Below are positions 1-9,086 of a DNA stretch of 64,000 nucleotides, piece by piece. The translations under genes and the position numbers were made by a program. Under the pieces are notes generated by a model, which saw only the letters and a list, made by a program, of their open reading frames with translations, ran no database searches and had not been told where the DNA came from. The stretch is taken from NCBI RefSeq assembly GCF_014640255.1, contig NZ_BMGP01000003.1:124001-188000 (forward strand), in the 5' to 3' direction. Source of the DNA: Subtercola lobariae (lineage in GTDB: Bacteria > Actinomycetota > Actinomycetes > Actinomycetales > Microbacteriaceae). Position 1 is the first letter of the stretch. Every line of letters begins with the position of its first letter.

Positions 1-573
1 TCCCGAGCCCTCGTGGTCGGAGATATGCCGTTCGGTTCATATGAAGGCGGGCCCGACGACGCGCTGCACACCGCCGTGCGCTTCATGAAAGAAGCGAACG
101 TGCACGCCGTGAAGCTCGAAGGTGGCGTGCGCAGCGCCGCGCAGATTCGGCGCATTGTCGACGCGGGCATTCCGGTGATGGCGCACATCGGCTTCACCCC
201 GCAGAGCGAGCACGGGCTCGGGGGCCATATCATTCAGGGTCGCGGCGAAGGTGCCGAGGCGCTCGTGGCAGACGCGCACGCGGTCGAGGATGCGGGTGCG
301 TTCGCCGTCGTGCTCGAGATGGTGCCGAGTTCTGTTGCCAAGCGCATCACCAGCGAGCTGCGTATTCCCACCATCAGCGTGGGGGCTGGCCCGCACGTCG
401 ACGGCCAATTGCTCGTCTGGACCGACTTTGCCGGCTTCTCGCAAGGCCGCGTACCGCGCTTCGTCAAGCAGTACGCGAACCTCACCCAGGTGCTTACCGA
501 GGCCGTCAACGAGTTTCGGGCCGACGTCGCCTCTGGCGCCTACCCTGCCCCCGAGCACGAATTCGAAGGCTAG
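1..573 (+). CDS. panB: 3-methyl-2-oxobutanoate hydroxymethyltransferase (3' part)
   Basis: Only the last 190 residues are in the window; the start lies upstream. PanB transfers a hydroxymethyl group from 5,10-methylene-tetrahydrofolate to 2-oxoisovalerate, giving ketopantoate for pantothenate and CoA synthesis in the cytoplasm. Visible family motifs are the VKLEGG segment, the AHIGFTPQS loop, the LEMVP segment that carries the catalytic glutamate of the family, and the SVGAGPHVDGQ segment near the C-terminus. The frame is open from base 1. An SDR gene follows 8 nt after the stop, so the two are probably co-transcribed. Confidence 0.95.
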   Translation, partial: SRALVVGDMPFGSYEGGPDDALHTAVRFMKEANVHAVKLEGGVRSAAQIRRIVDAGIPVMAHIGFTPQSEHGLGGHIIQGRGEGAEALVADAHAVEDAGAFAVVLEMVPSSVAKRITSELRIPTISVGAGPHVDGQLLVWTDFAGFSQGRVPRFVKQYANLTQVLTEAVNEFRADVASGAYPAPEHEFEG

Positions 574-581
574 GGCCAGGC

Positions 582-1430
582 GTGGCACGAACCGTCGCGG
601 GTGCGCGCATACTGATCACCGGCGCTGCCAGCGGAATGGGGCTGCTCTACGCGGAGCGGGCGGTAGCCGAGAGCGCGAGCGATGTGATTCTCTGGGATCG
701 CAACTCCGACAAACTCGCGACGATCAAGGCGCGGCTGAATGCCGAAAGCGCAGCTGTCGGCGGCCGCACGCGCGTGCACAGCGACACGATCGACGTCAGC
801 GACCCCGACATCATCGCCGCAGCCGCCGAGCGGGTGCGCAGCGAGATCGGCAACCCTGACGTGCTCTTCAACAACGCAGGAATCGTGCGCGGCAAGTACT
901 TCTGGGAGCACGATACTGCCGCAGACACCATCGAGACGATGAAGATCAACGCCATCGGCCCGATGATCGTGACGCGCGAGTTTCTTCCCGGCATGATCGA
1001 GGGCGGCCGCCCCGCCCGAATCGTGAACATCGCCTCCGCCGCGGGCATGATCTCGAACCCGCGAATGAGTGTGTACGCGGCATCCAAGTGGGCCATCATC
1101 GGCTGGAGCGACTCGGTGCGGCTCGAACTCACGCAGCAAGGGCACACGCACGTGAAAGTCACCACGGTGGCGCCGAGCTACATCTCGACCGGTATGTTCG
1201 AGGGTGCACGCGGGCCCGTGATGACGCCCATAATGACGCCCGACTACGTGGTGGGCCGGGTGTGGAAGGCCATGCTCGCCGGCAAGCCGTTACTGCTGCT
1301 GCCGAAGAGCGTGCACATCGCGAAGGTGACGAAGGGGCTCCTGCCCACCGCCATCTGGGACAAGATGGCCGACAACGTCTTTCACCTCTACACGACCATG
1401 AGCGACTTCACCGGCCGCGACCCCAAGTGA
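582..1430 (+). CDS. SDR-family NAD(P)-dependent oxidoreductase
   Basis: A 282-residue short-chain dehydrogenase. The TGxxxGxG cofactor motif (ITGAASGMG) lies at about residues 12-20, followed by NNAG, a catalytic serine in NIASAAGM, and the Tyr-x-x-x-Lys pair in VYAASKWA. The GTG start is chosen because it begins just before the first beta strand and lies 8 nt behind panB. The substrate cannot be inferred. The stop codon overlaps the first base pairs of a 62-bp palindromic element that probably ends transcription here, since the next gene runs the opposite way. Confidence 0.85.
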   Translation: MARTVAGARILITGAASGMGLLYAERAVAESASDVILWDRNSDKLATIKARLNAESAAVGGRTRVHSDTIDVSDPDIIAAAAERVRSEIGNPDVLFNNAGIVRGKYFWEHDTAADTIETMKINAIGPMIVTREFLPGMIEGGRPARIVNIASAAGMISNPRMSVYAASKWAIIGWSDSVRLELTQQGHTHVKVTTVAPSYISTGMFEGARGPVMTPIMTPDYVVGRVWKAMLAGKPLLLLPKSVHIAKVTKGLLPTAIWDKMADNVFHLYTTMSDFTGRDPK

Positions 1431-1488
1431 GCCTGTTGCGTCGTTTCGAGGCCACTATACCTAGCTCAAAACGGCGTAACGGGCTCAC
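1427..1488. repeat. 62-bp palindromic element, copy A
   Basis: Imperfect palindrome that begins GTGAGCC and ends GGGCTCAC. The arms pair along almost the whole length. Three other copies of exactly the same length lie at 39486-39547, 39612-39673 and 45808-45869. This copy sits between two convergent genes and overlaps the stop of the SDR gene. It could act as a bidirectional terminator, although no T-run follows it. Confidence 0.8.
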
Positions 1489-1530
1489 GCGCGGCCTGGC
1501 GCGGCGGGGCGGGGCGTCAGACCGCTCAGG

Positions 1531-1620
1531 AGGCGACACCGGCGCCCGAGGAAGCGGCCCGGGCGCCTGAGGAAGCGGCACCGGCGCCCGAGGAAGCGGC
1601 ACGGGCGCCTGACGAAGCGG
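1531..1620. repeat. 21-bp tandem repeat, about four copies
   Basis: Four and a bit tandem units of 21 bp with the core GGCGCC(C/T)GAGGAAGCGGC fill the gap between the convergent SDR gene and the small minus-strand gene. The repeat stops right before the stop codon of that gene. No function is apparent. Confidence 0.8.
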
Positions 1621-1623
1621 CGG

Positions 1624-1809
1624 TCAGTCGTTCGCGGCGTCTTCTTCGGCCCACTTGGCGCTGTTCGCGCGCAGAGTTTCGAGAGCGTGCTCGGCCTCGA
1701 CCTTGGTCTCGAACGGCCCGACCCGGTCGGGAGCCGGTGACACGTAACCGAACTCCACCGCACCGGTGTTGATGTTGTACCAGTACTGCTTCGACGGGTC
1801 GCCCGACAT
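1624..1809 (-). CDS. small conserved protein, SPOR/methyl-accepting-like short protein of 61 aa
   Basis: A 61-residue acidic protein beginning [12 protein letters not shown] and containing a conserved-looking [13 protein letters not shown] stretch and a helix [10 protein letters not shown]. Short proteins of this kind are commonly annotated as SPOR-domain-like in Microbacteriaceae, next to map. I recognise the pattern but know no demonstrated function. The start at 1809 is preferred because GGAGAAACAC lies directly before the ATG; an in-frame upstream start exists without such a site. It is transcribed away from map. Confidence 0.75.
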   Translation of the reverse strand: MSGDPSKQYWYNINTGAVEFGYVSPAPDRVGPFETKVEAEHALETLRANSAKWAEEDAAND

Positions 1810-1864
1810 GTGTTTCTCCAAAGCGCTCGGCGGCCAGGCCGGCACTCACCGCCGGGGCCTCAAC

Positions 1865-1870
1865 TACGAT
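1865..1870 (+). promoter_or_regulatory. -10 box for leaderless map
   Basis: TACGAT lies 7 nt before the map ATG, and no ribosome binding site lies between them. This is the usual spacing for a leaderless actinobacterial transcript. Confidence 0.5.
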
Positions 1871-1877
1871 TGATCTT

Positions 1878-2744
1878 ATGCCAAAGGATTCAGCCGGCCA
1901 CCTCACCCCGGGTCGGGTCTCACCGTTGCGGGCCGTGCCGCCGAGCATCCTCAGGCCCGAATACGTGGGCAAGAAAGAGCCTGACGAACCGGGCAAGACC
2001 GACGTCTACTCCCCCGAACGCATCGCCGACATTCGCGAGTCGTCGCGCATCGCCGCCGAGGCTCTCGCTTGGGTCGGTGAGCATGTGGCGCCTGGGGTGA
2101 CCACAGACGAGTTGGATGCTCTGGGCCACGATTTTCTCATCCAGCACGGTGCCTACCCCTCCACCCTCGGGTATCGCGGCTTTCCGAAATCGCTCTGTAC
2201 CAGTGTCAACGAGGTGATCTGCCACGGCATACCCGACAACACCGTTCTTGACGACGGAGACATCGTCAACGTCGACATCACGGCGTACCTGAACGGCGTG
2301 CACGGCGATACGAACGCCACGTTCTTCGCCGGCGAGCCGAGCGAAGAAGTGCGGCTGCTGGTCGAACGCACGAAAGAGGCGATGAACCGCGGCATCAAGG
2401 CGGTTGCTCCGGGGCGCCAGGTAAACGTCATCGGCCGCACCATCGAGTCGTATGCAAAGCGGTTCGGTTACGGGGTGGTTCGTGACTACACCGGCCATGG
2501 CGTGGGCGAGACGTTTCACTCGGGCCTGATCATTCCGCACTACGACTCTGCGCCGCGTTTCGACGACGTGATCGAGGTGGGAATGGTGTTCACGATCGAA
2601 CCGATGCTCACTCTCGGCTCACAAGACTGGGAGCTCTGGCCCGACGACTGGACCGTACTGACCCGCGACAAGTCGATCACGGCGCAATTCGAGCACACCC
2701 TCGTGGTCACCGAGCGCGGCGCCGAAGTTCTCACCGTTCCGTAG
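1878..2744 (+). CDS. map: type I methionine aminopeptidase
   Basis: A 288-residue metalloprotease that removes the N-terminal methionine from new proteins after deformylation. Visible motifs are the substrate histidine in CHGIPD, metal-binding aspartates in [11 protein letters not shown] and VHGDTNAT, the histidine in GHGVGETFH, and the glutamates in FTIEPML and FEHTLVV. The N-terminal extension of about 40 residues has a PxxP-like segment ([12 protein letters not shown]), typical of the long actinobacterial MetAP form. The ATG at 1878 probably starts a leaderless mRNA (TACGAT 7 nt upstream). Confidence 0.96.
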   Translation: MPKDSAGHLTPGRVSPLRAVPPSILRPEYVGKKEPDEPGKTDVYSPERIADIRESSRIAAEALAWVGEHVAPGVTTDELDALGHDFLIQHGAYPSTLGYRGFPKSLCTSVNEVICHGIPDNTVLDDGDIVNVDITAYLNGVHGDTNATFFAGEPSEEVRLLVERTKEAMNRGIKAVAPGRQVNVIGRTIESYAKRFGYGVVRDYTGHGVGETFHSGLIIPHYDSAPRFDDVIEVGMVFTIEPMLTLGSQDWELWPDDWTVLTRDKSITAQFEHTLVVTERGAEVLTVP

Positions 2745-2773
2745 CGCGCGTGCCGCCCCCGGGCCTGCCACAA

Positions 2774-2812
2774 TAGACTCGAATCCCTGCGCCTCACGGC
2801 TGAGGCGGGAAA
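2774..2812 (+). promoter_or_regulatory. ppgK promoter and 5' UTR hairpin
   Basis: A -10-like TAGACT is followed by a short perfect hairpin, GCCTCA-CGGC-TGAGGC, in the untranslated leader. A good Shine-Dalgarno site, GGAGAAACCACG, then precedes the ppgK ATG. Confidence 0.4.
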
Positions 2813-2826
2813 TCGGAGAAACCACG

Positions 2827-3633
2827 ATGTCAGACACTCCCACCATCGCCATCGGTATCGATATTGGGGGCACCGGTATCAAAGGCGCCATCGTCAACAC
2901 CGAAACGGGCGAGCTGTTGAGCGACCGCATCAAGATCGCCACTCCCGAGGGCGGCAAGCCCAAAGATGTCATCGACACCGTCGAACAGCTGCTGATTCAG
3001 CTGAAGGATGCCCCGAAAGACGCCCCCATCGGCATCGACTTTCCCGCAGTCGTGCAGCAGGGTCGCACCATGTCGGCTGCAAACGTTTCGAAGAAGTGGA
3101 TCGGGCTCGAGGCCGAGAAGCTCTTCGAAGACAACCTCAAGCGCGACATCACCTTCGTCAACGATGCGGATGCCGCCGGCTACGCCGAGGTGAGGTTCGG
3201 GGCGGCGAAGGGCAAGAACGGGCTCATCATCATGACGACGCTCGGCACGGGCATCGGCACAGCCATCATCTACAACGGTGTGCTGATTCCGAACGCCGAG
3301 CTCGGTCACATTCAGATCGAGGGTGGCGACTACGAAAAGAAGGCGTCATACGCGGCGAAAGAGCGCGACGAGCTGAGCTGGACGCACTGGGCCGCACGCC
3401 TGCAGACCTACTACTCCGAGCTCGAGAACCTGCTCTGGCCCGATCTGTTCATCGTGGGCGGTGGCGTCTCGAAGAGCTACGAAGAGTTCTTGCCGAAGAT
3501 CTCGATTCGCACGCCCTTGGTGCCGGCCACGCTGCGCAACAACGCGGGCATCCTGGGCGCGGCATCGCTCGCGGTGCAGCCGAAGGTGCTCGTCAACGTG
3601 AACCAGCTGGTCGGCGAGCCGACACCGAAGTAG
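2827..3633 (+). CDS. ppgK: polyphosphate glucokinase
   Basis: A 268-residue ROK-type sugar kinase that phosphorylates glucose using polyphosphate (and usually ATP). Visible motifs are the N-terminal phosphate loop IGIDIGGTGIKG at about residues 8-19, the catalytic aspartate in NDADAAGYAE, and the second phosphate segment TLGTGIGTAI. The length matches the family. The start is supported by GGAGAAACC just upstream. A small YdeI-like gene follows 8 nt after the stop. Confidence 0.93.
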   Translation: MSDTPTIAIGIDIGGTGIKGAIVNTETGELLSDRIKIATPEGGKPKDVIDTVEQLLIQLKDAPKDAPIGIDFPAVVQQGRTMSAANVSKKWIGLEAEKLFEDNLKRDITFVNDADAAGYAEVRFGAAKGKNGLIIMTTLGTGIGTAIIYNGVLIPNAELGHIQIEGGDYEKKASYAAKERDELSWTHWAARLQTYYSELENLLWPDLFIVGGGVSKSYEEFLPKISIRTPLVPATLRNNAGILGAASLAVQPKVLVNVNQLVGEPTPK

Positions 3634-3641
3634 GTTCTGAC

Positions 3642-4226
3642 GTGGCGGTCGTTCGCGAGATTCTCTACTGCGCCTCGGCGGTGACGTGGGCGGCCTGGCT
3701 CGCTGCGCACCACGACGAATCTGAGGGCGTGCGCCTGGCGATCGCCAAGAAGGGCGGCGCGCACCCGAGCGTGAGCTACGCCGAAGCTCTCGACGAGGCG
3801 CTCTGCTACGGCTGGATCGACGGCCAGAAGGGCGCCCTCGACGATCACCACTTTCTGCAGAACTTCGGCCCGCGCCGCCCGCAGAGCATCTGGTCGAAGA
3901 TCAACGTCGACAAGGCCGAGGCACTCATCGCTGCAGACCGCATGCAGCCCGCAGGCCTCGCCGAGATCGAGCGGGCCAAGGCGAACGGCCGGTGGCAGGC
4001 CGCTTACGCCGGTTCGAAGACCATTGAGGTTCCGGATGATCTGCTCATTGCTCTGGCCCCGAACCCCACGGCCACGGCCTTCTTCGAGCAGCTCTCGGGC
4101 ACCAATCGCTACGCGATTCTGTTTCGCATCGGCAACGTGAAGCGCCCCGAAACCCGCGCCCGCAAGATAGCCGAGTACGTGGCGATGCTCGCCCGCCACG
4201 AGACCATCTACCCCCAGAAGCCCTAG
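3642..4226 (+). CDS. YdeI/OmpD-associated family protein
   Basis: A 194-residue soluble protein of the YdeI/OmdA type, sometimes linked to peptide or bacteriocin tolerance. It has a typical DEALCYGWIDGQKGALDDHHFLQNFGPR-type centre (seen in pieces: DEALCYGWIDG, FGPRRPQSIWS) and a C-terminal helix ETRARKIAEYVAML. The GTG at 3642 is chosen because it lies 8 nt after the ppgK stop and begins the conserved region. Its molecular function is not established. Confidence 0.75.
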   Translation: MAVVREILYCASAVTWAAWLAAHHDESEGVRLAIAKKGGAHPSVSYAEALDEALCYGWIDGQKGALDDHHFLQNFGPRRPQSIWSKINVDKAEALIAADRMQPAGLAEIERAKANGRWQAAYAGSKTIEVPDDLLIALAPNPTATAFFEQLSGTNRYAILFRIGNVKRPETRARKIAEYVAMLARHETIYPQKP

Positions 4227-4362
4227 CCCGGGCATCCGTCACCCTACGCAGGGCGGGGCACGGCAGGGCGGGACGCGGGCACGGCGGGGCGGGGCACGGG
4301 CACGGCGGGGCGGGGCGGGGCACGGTGGAGCCCAGAAGCCCTAGCTCGGGCATCCGCCACCC
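4213..4362. repeat. duplicated gene end flanking a G-rich array
   Basis: The last 14 bases of the YdeI-like gene plus the following bases (4213-4244) recur almost exactly at 4331-4362. Between them is a G-rich array of GGGGCGGGGCACGGGCACGG-like units with several runs of three or four G. The array lies just downstream of the 3' end of rnpB, which is on the other strand. Confidence 0.75.
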
Positions 4363-4410
4363 GAGGCAGCGGAGCGGGGCACCGGCACGTGAGGGCGGGA
4401 GCAGGGCGGG

Positions 4411-4818
4411 GCGAATGGGCCGGCTGCTACGCCGGGTTCTGTCTTGGGGGCAAAGCTCCCATGAACGGCCATCTATCTACGACGTACGTTGCCGCACGCC
4501 TCTAGCGGTCTACCCGAAGACACGACGAGCAGCCGTATTGTCTTCTGTCTGACCTTGCTCCGGGCGAGGTTTACCGAGCCGGCCATGTCACCATGGCGGC
4601 TGGTGGTCTCTTACACCACCGTTTCACCCTTACCGCGGCGCCCGAAGGCACGTGCGGCGGTCTGTTCTCTGTGGCACTGATCTCTCGGGTTGCCCCGGGT
4701 GGGTGTTACCCACCGCCCTGCTCTGCGGAGCCCGGACGTTCCTCGGTGACCACCACACCCGCACGCACGAGACCTGCGGATGCCCTGGCCAACGCGACCG
4801 TCTTGCCGACCCATTCGC
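4411..4818 (-). ncRNA. rnpB: RNase P RNA, bacterial type A
   Basis: Read on the minus strand this region has the classic core. Near the 5' end is GAGGAACGTCCGGGCTCC, and near the 3' end is ACAGAACCCGGCGTA followed by the closing helix CCGGCCCATTCG, which pairs with CGAATGGGTCGG at the start. The length of about 408 nt fits an actinobacterial type A RNA. It is the ribozyme that cuts the 5' leader from tRNA precursors. Ends are set by the terminal helix and may be off by a few bases. Confidence 0.93.
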
Positions 4819-4863
4819 GACCCCAGTCTACCCGCCGCGCGCCACGCCCCGAGCGTGCTCGGG

Positions 4864-4930
4864 AGTTCGGTCGGAGCTGAGCCGCTATGTCGACGTATTG
4901 CGGGTATGCGCGCTCAGCTCCGACCGAAGT
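4864..4930. repeat. palindromic element of a second family, copy 1
   Basis: Two 19-bp arms (AGTTCGGTCGGAGCTGAGC and its complement with one mismatch) enclose a 29-bp centre containing GCGGGTATGCGC. A related copy with weaker arms and a similar centre lies at 13331-13402, beyond the other end of the kdp operon. This copy is between rnpB and kdp, which run in opposite directions. Confidence 0.7.
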
Positions 4931-4960
4931 GCCGCGGGCGTAAGGATTCGCGGCGGCGGC

Positions 4961-4979
4961 GTTAGGAAGTCGTTAGGAA
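4961..4979 (+). promoter_or_regulatory. candidate KdpE binding site
   Basis: GTTAGGAA occurs twice with an 11-bp period (4961-4968 and 4972-4979), about 100 bp before the first ORF of the kdp operon. Response regulators of the OmpR/PhoB class, to which KdpE belongs, commonly bind direct repeats one helical turn apart. The assignment is inferred from position and spacing. Confidence 0.4.
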
Positions 4980-5077
4980 CGGGCATCCGGCTGCCCGACG
5001 GGTGTGGCATTGCTGTGTGGCCATCGTCACACCGCCGGTACAACCCGGCGCCGAGTTTTGCTGCCTGGGAGTTTCTC

Positions 5078-5161
5078 GTGCTGGATATCGCCTATCTTGT
5101 TGGCGTCGTGGTCTTGTTCGGCCTCGTCGCGCTGATCGCCCGAGGGGTGGCGAAGCTGTGA
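5078..5161 (+). CDS. 27-aa membrane peptide upstream of kdpF
   Basis: GTG start with GGGAG upstream. The product begins [20 protein letters not shown] and ends ARGVAKL: a single membrane helix with a positive C-terminal tail. Its stop overlaps the kdpF GTG (GTGA), so it is coupled to kdpF. It is the size of KdpF but lacks the PE(K/R)F ending. It may be a second KdpF-like accessory subunit or a separate small protein. Confidence 0.6.
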   Translation: MLDIAYLVGVVVLFGLVALIARGVAKL

Positions 5162-5247
5162 TCGTCTTCACCATTCTGGGCGTCGTTCTCGGGGTCGCTG
5201 CCGTTGTCTACTGCCTCTATGCCCTCTTCAAGCCCGAGCGGTTCTGA
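5158..5247 (+). CDS. kdpF: K+-transporting ATPase small subunit KdpF
   Basis: A 29-residue single-helix peptide beginning [12 protein letters not shown] and ending in FKPERF, the usual KdpF C-terminus. KdpF stabilises the KdpABC complex in the membrane. The GTG start overlaps the stop of the preceding small ORF, and its TGA overlaps the kdpA ATG. Confidence 0.88.
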   Translation: MIVFTILGVVLGVAAVVYCLYALFKPERF

Positions 5248-6923
5248 TGGGTACCGTCTGGCTCACGGTCGCCCAGCTGGGCGCCCTCATCATCGCGCTC
5301 GCCCTCGCGTATCGCCCGCTCGGCGACTACATGGCGCACACCTACACCACCACGAAGAACTGGAAGGTCGAACGGGGCCTCTACAAGGTTATCGGCGTCG
5401 ACCCCGACTCCGATCAGACCTGGCAGCGCTACCTGCGCAGCGTGCTGATCTTCTCGGTGATCGGAGTGGTGTTTCTCTACGGCATTCAGCGCCTGCAGGA
5501 GTTCTTGCCCTACGCGCTCGGCCTGCCGCCCGTAGAGCAGTCGCTCTCGTTCAACACGGCCATCTCGTTCGTCACGAACACGAACTGGCAGTCGTACTCC
5601 CCCGAGGTGACGCTCGGTTACTCGGTGCAGCTGATCGGCCTCACCGTGCAGAACTTCGTGTCGGCCGCCATCGGCATCGCCGTCGCCATCGCGCTGGTTC
5701 GCGGGTTCGCTCGCAAGCACTCCACCACCCTCGGCAACTTCTGGGTCGACCTGACCCGCGGCGTCGTGCGCATTCTGCTGCCGCTCGCGTTCGTGACAGC
5801 CATCGTGCTGATCGTCGGCGGCGTCATTCAGAACTTCAACGGCTTTCAGGCCATCACCACGATCACCGGCGGCACGCAGACGCTGCCCGGCGGCCCGGTG
5901 GCCTCGCAAGAGGCGATCAAGATGCTGGGCACGAACGGCGGCGGGTTCTTCAACGCGAACTCCGCGCATCCGTTCGAAGACCCCACCGCGTGGGTCAGCC
6001 TGTTTCAGATCTTCTTGATGCTCGTGATTCCGTTCTCACTGCCCCGCACCTTCGGCAGAATGGTCGGTGACAATCGGCAGGGCTACGCCATCGTGGGCGC
6101 CATGGCAACCATCTGGGTCGCGTCGTCGGCGCTCATGGTCGCGGCGCAATCATCGCTCTCAGGCACAGCAACCGCGGCCGCCGGCGGGGCCATGGAAGGC
6201 ATCGAAACCCGATTCGGCACGGTGCTCTCGTCGCTCTTCGCCTCGTCGACGACCCTCACGTCGACCGGCGCTGTGAACGGGATGCACGACAGTTTCACTG
6301 GTCTCGGTGGCGGGCTCGCCATGGTGAACATGATGCTCGGCGAGGTAGCTCCGGGCGGCACCGGATCAGGCCTCTACGGCATTCTGGTCATTGCGATCAT
6401 CGCCGTTTTCGTGGCGGGTCTCATGGTGGGCCGCACTCCCGAGTATCTCGGCAAGAAGATCGGCACCCGCGAGATCAAGCTGGCAAGCCTCTACATTCTG
6501 GCCACGCCGGCCCTGGTGCTGATCGGTACGAGCCTCAGTTTCGCCATTCCGGCGGTGCGCGACTCGGTGGTGGGCACCTCGATGGCCAATACCGGCCTGC
6601 ACGGCTTCTCTGAAGTTCTCTACGCCTTCACCTCGGCTGCCAACAACAACGGCTCGGCGTTCGCCGGGCTCACCGCGAACACGCCGTGGTTCAACACCGC
6701 GCTCGGCGCCGTGATGCTGCTGGGCCGCTACATCCCGATGGTGCTCGTGCTCGCTCTGGCCGGCTCGCTGGCCGCGCAGGGCAAAGTTCCGGCCACCGCC
6801 GGCACGCTGCCGACCCACCGCGTGCAGTTCGTCGTGCTGACCATCGGCACGCTGCTGCTCGTCTCCGCTCTCACGTACTTTCCCGTTCTAGCGCTAGGCC
6901 CCCTAGCAGAAGGTCTGAAATGA
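5247..6923 (+). CDS. kdpA: K+-transporting ATPase channel subunit KdpA
   Basis: A 558-residue polytopic membrane protein with about ten helices, the potassium-binding subunit of the high-affinity Kdp pump. The four pore-loop segments of the superfamily are visible: [48 protein letters not shown] and [14 protein letters not shown]. The length is normal. Translation is coupled on both sides: TGATG with kdpF and ATGA with kdpB. Confidence 0.97.
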   Translation: MGTVWLTVAQLGALIIALALAYRPLGDYMAHTYTTTKNWKVERGLYKVIGVDPDSDQTWQRYLRSVLIFSVIGVVFLYGIQRLQEFLPYALGLPPVEQSLSFNTAISFVTNTNWQSYSPEVTLGYSVQLIGLTVQNFVSAAIGIAVAIALVRGFARKHSTTLGNFWVDLTRGVVRILLPLAFVTAIVLIVGGVIQNFNGFQAITTITGGTQTLPGGPVASQEAIKMLGTNGGGFFNANSAHPFEDPTAWVSLFQIFLMLVIPFSLPRTFGRMVGDNRQGYAIVGAMATIWVASSALMVAAQSSLSGTATAAAGGAMEGIETRFGTVLSSLFASSTTLTSTGAVNGMHDSFTGLGGGLAMVNMMLGEVAPGGTGSGLYGILVIAIIAVFVAGLMVGRTPEYLGKKIGTREIKLASLYILATPALVLIGTSLSFAIPAVRDSVVGTSMANTGLHGFSEVLYAFTSAANNNGSAFAGLTANTPWFNTALGAVMLLGRYIPMVLVLALAGSLAAQGKVPATAGTLPTHRVQFVVLTIGTLLLVSALTYFPVLALGPLAEGLK

Positions 6924-9040
6924 CTACCGCAAACCCGTTCGGCCCACGCCAATTGGTGGATGCCCTTCCCGGCGCCGTGCGCAAGCTCGACCCACGCCTG
7001 ATGTACAAAAACCCCGTGATGTTCATCGTCGAGATCGGGGCGGCCTTCACGACAGCACTCGCTGTTGCCCAGCCGTTCTTCGCGGCCGATGGCGCATCCG
7101 GAACCGGCGCAGGCGCTTCGGCCTCACCGACCTCACTGCTCTTCGCCTGGTCGATCGCCATCTGGCTCTGGATCACCGTGCTGTTCGCGAACCTGGCCGA
7201 ATCGGTGGCCGAGGGCCGGGGCAAGGCACAGGCGAGCAGCCTGCGGGCCACCCGCACGAGCACGCTCGCGAATCGCATCGACTACGACCTGGCCGGTGAC
7301 CCGGCGGGCGAGCGGGCCGTGGTGACTCAGGTCGCCTCGGCCGATCTCACGCTCGGTGACACGATCGTGGTAACGGCGGGCGAGCTGATTCCGGGTGATG
7401 GCGACATCATCTGGGGCATCGCGTCGGTCGACGAGTCGGCGATCACGGGCGAATCGGCTCCGGTGGTGCGGGAATCTGGTGGTGATCGAAGCGCCGTCAC
7501 GGGAGGCACACGTGTGCTCTCCGACCGCATCGTGGTGACCATCACGTCGAAGCCTGGCGACACGTTCGTCGATCGCATGATCAAGCTGGTCGAAGGCGCG
7601 TCTCGGCAGAAGACGCCGAACGAGCTGGCGCTCAGCATTCTGCTCTCGAGCCTCACCATCGTGTTTCTGCTGGTGGTGCTGACGATCAACCCGATCGCCG
7701 ACTACTCGAATGCGGCCCAATCGCTGATCGTGCTGGTGGCGCTGCTGGTGTGTTTGATTCCGACCACGATCGGCGCACTCCTTTCGGCCATCGGCATCGC
7801 CGGAATGGACAGGCTCGTGCAGCACAACGTGCTGGCCATGTCAGGTCGCGCGGTCGAGGCGGCGGGCGACGTCACGACGCTGCTGCTCGACAAGACCGGA
7901 ACCATCACCTACGGAAACCGCCAGGCCGCAGAGTTCAGGCCGGTCAGCGGCGTAACCGTTTCACGACTGGCGGCCGCCGCCAGCGCCTCATCGCTCAGCG
8001 ACCCGACGCCGGAGGGCAAGTCGGTGCTCGACCTCACTCGCAGACTCGGGCTGCCGATTCCCGCCGCGTCTGACGGCATCGAAGTTCCGTTCACCGCACA
8101 GACCCGCATGAGCGGCGTCGACTACGAAAACGGCAGTCAAGTTCGTAAGGGTGCCGGGTCGATGGTTGCGGCCTGGGTCGCTGAGAGCGATCTGCAGCCC
8201 GCGGCACTCGTGGCCGAACTCGACCAGATCGTCACCGACATCTCTCAGGCGGGAGGCACCCCGCTGGTCGTGGCCGAGAAGACGGCGAACGGTGAGGCTC
8301 GGGTGCTCGGTGTGATCTACCTGAAAGACGTGGTGAAAGAGGGCCTCGCCGCACGATTCGCCGATCTTCGCCGAATGGGCATTCGCACGGTGATGATCAC
8401 GGGCGACAACCCGCTGACCGCCAAGGCGATCGCCGCAGAAGCCGGCGTCGACGACTTTCTCGCCGAGGCGACCCCCGAAGACAAGATGGAGCTCATCAAA
8501 CGGGAGCAGCAGGGCGGCAATCTGGTGGCGATGACCGGTGACGGCACGAATGACGCACCCGCGCTGGCTCAAGCCGATGTGGGTGTGGCGATGAACACCG
8601 GAACCTCGGCGGCGAAGGAGGCGGGCAACATGGTCGACCTCGACTCCGACCCCACCAAGCTCATCGACATCGTGTCAATCGGCAAGCAACTGCTGATCAC
8701 GCGCGGGTCGCTCACGACGTTCTCGATCGCGAACGATGTGGCCAAGTACTTCGCCATCATTCCGGCCATGTTCACGCTCGCTTTTCCGTCGCTGGCGGTG
8801 CTCAACGTGATGCAGCTTTCGTCTCCGGCGTCGGCGATACTCTCGGCGATCATCTTCAACGCTCTGGTGATTGTTGCGCTGATTCCGTTGGCGTTGCGCG
8901 GAGTGAAGTATCGCGCTGCCTCGGCGGCGAGCATCCTGAACCGCAACCTGCTCATTTATGGGCTCGGCGGAATCATTGCGCCGTTCATCGGAATCAAGTT
9001 GATCGACATGCTGATCAGCCTCATTCCGGGGCTGTCATGA
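6920..9040 (+). CDS. kdpB: K+-transporting P-type ATPase catalytic subunit KdpB
   Basis: A 706-residue P-type ATPase that hydrolyses ATP to drive potassium uptake through KdpA. The phosphorylated aspartate is in [12 protein letters not shown] at about residue 324; the actuator TGES motif is in [12 protein letters not shown]; the hinge motif is [12 protein letters not shown]. The ATG at 6920 overlaps the kdpA stop (ATGA) and fits the family start [13 protein letters not shown] 46-nt gap separates it from kdpC. Confidence 0.97.
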   Translation: MTTANPFGPRQLVDALPGAVRKLDPRLMYKNPVMFIVEIGAAFTTALAVAQPFFAADGASGTGAGASASPTSLLFAWSIAIWLWITVLFANLAESVAEGRGKAQASSLRATRTSTLANRIDYDLAGDPAGERAVVTQVASADLTLGDTIVVTAGELIPGDGDIIWGIASVDESAITGESAPVVRESGGDRSAVTGGTRVLSDRIVVTITSKPGDTFVDRMIKLVEGASRQKTPNELALSILLSSLTIVFLLVVLTINPIADYSNAAQSLIVLVALLVCLIPTTIGALLSAIGIAGMDRLVQHNVLAMSGRAVEAAGDVTTLLLDKTGTITYGNRQAAEFRPVSGVTVSRLAAAASASSLSDPTPEGKSVLDLTRRLGLPIPAASDGIEVPFTAQTRMSGVDYENGSQVRKGAGSMVAAWVAESDLQPAALVAELDQIVTDISQAGGTPLVVAEKTANGEARVLGVIYLKDVVKEGLAARFADLRRMGIRTVMITGDNPLTAKAIAAEAGVDDFLAEATPEDKMELIKREQQGGNLVAMTGDGTNDAPALAQADVGVAMNTGTSAAKEAGNMVDLDSDPTKLIDIVSIGKQLLITRGSLTTFSIANDVAKYFAIIPAMFTLAFPSLAVLNVMQLSSPASAILSAIIFNALVIVALIPLALRGVKYRAASAASILNRNLLIYGLGGIIAPFIGIKLIDMLISLIPGLS

Positions 9041-9086
9041 CCGCCCGCACACCCTCGCTACCCTTCACACAGAAAGAACAGCTCTC

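Noticed and set aside
3096-4226. 376-aa ORF joining ppgK's region with the YdeI-like gene
   Set aside because: The first 180 residues are an out-of-frame reading of ppgK; the real gene starts at 3642.
5204-6070. 288-aa Arg/His-rich ORF over kdpA
   Set aside because: Shifted reading of kdpA with no ribosome site.
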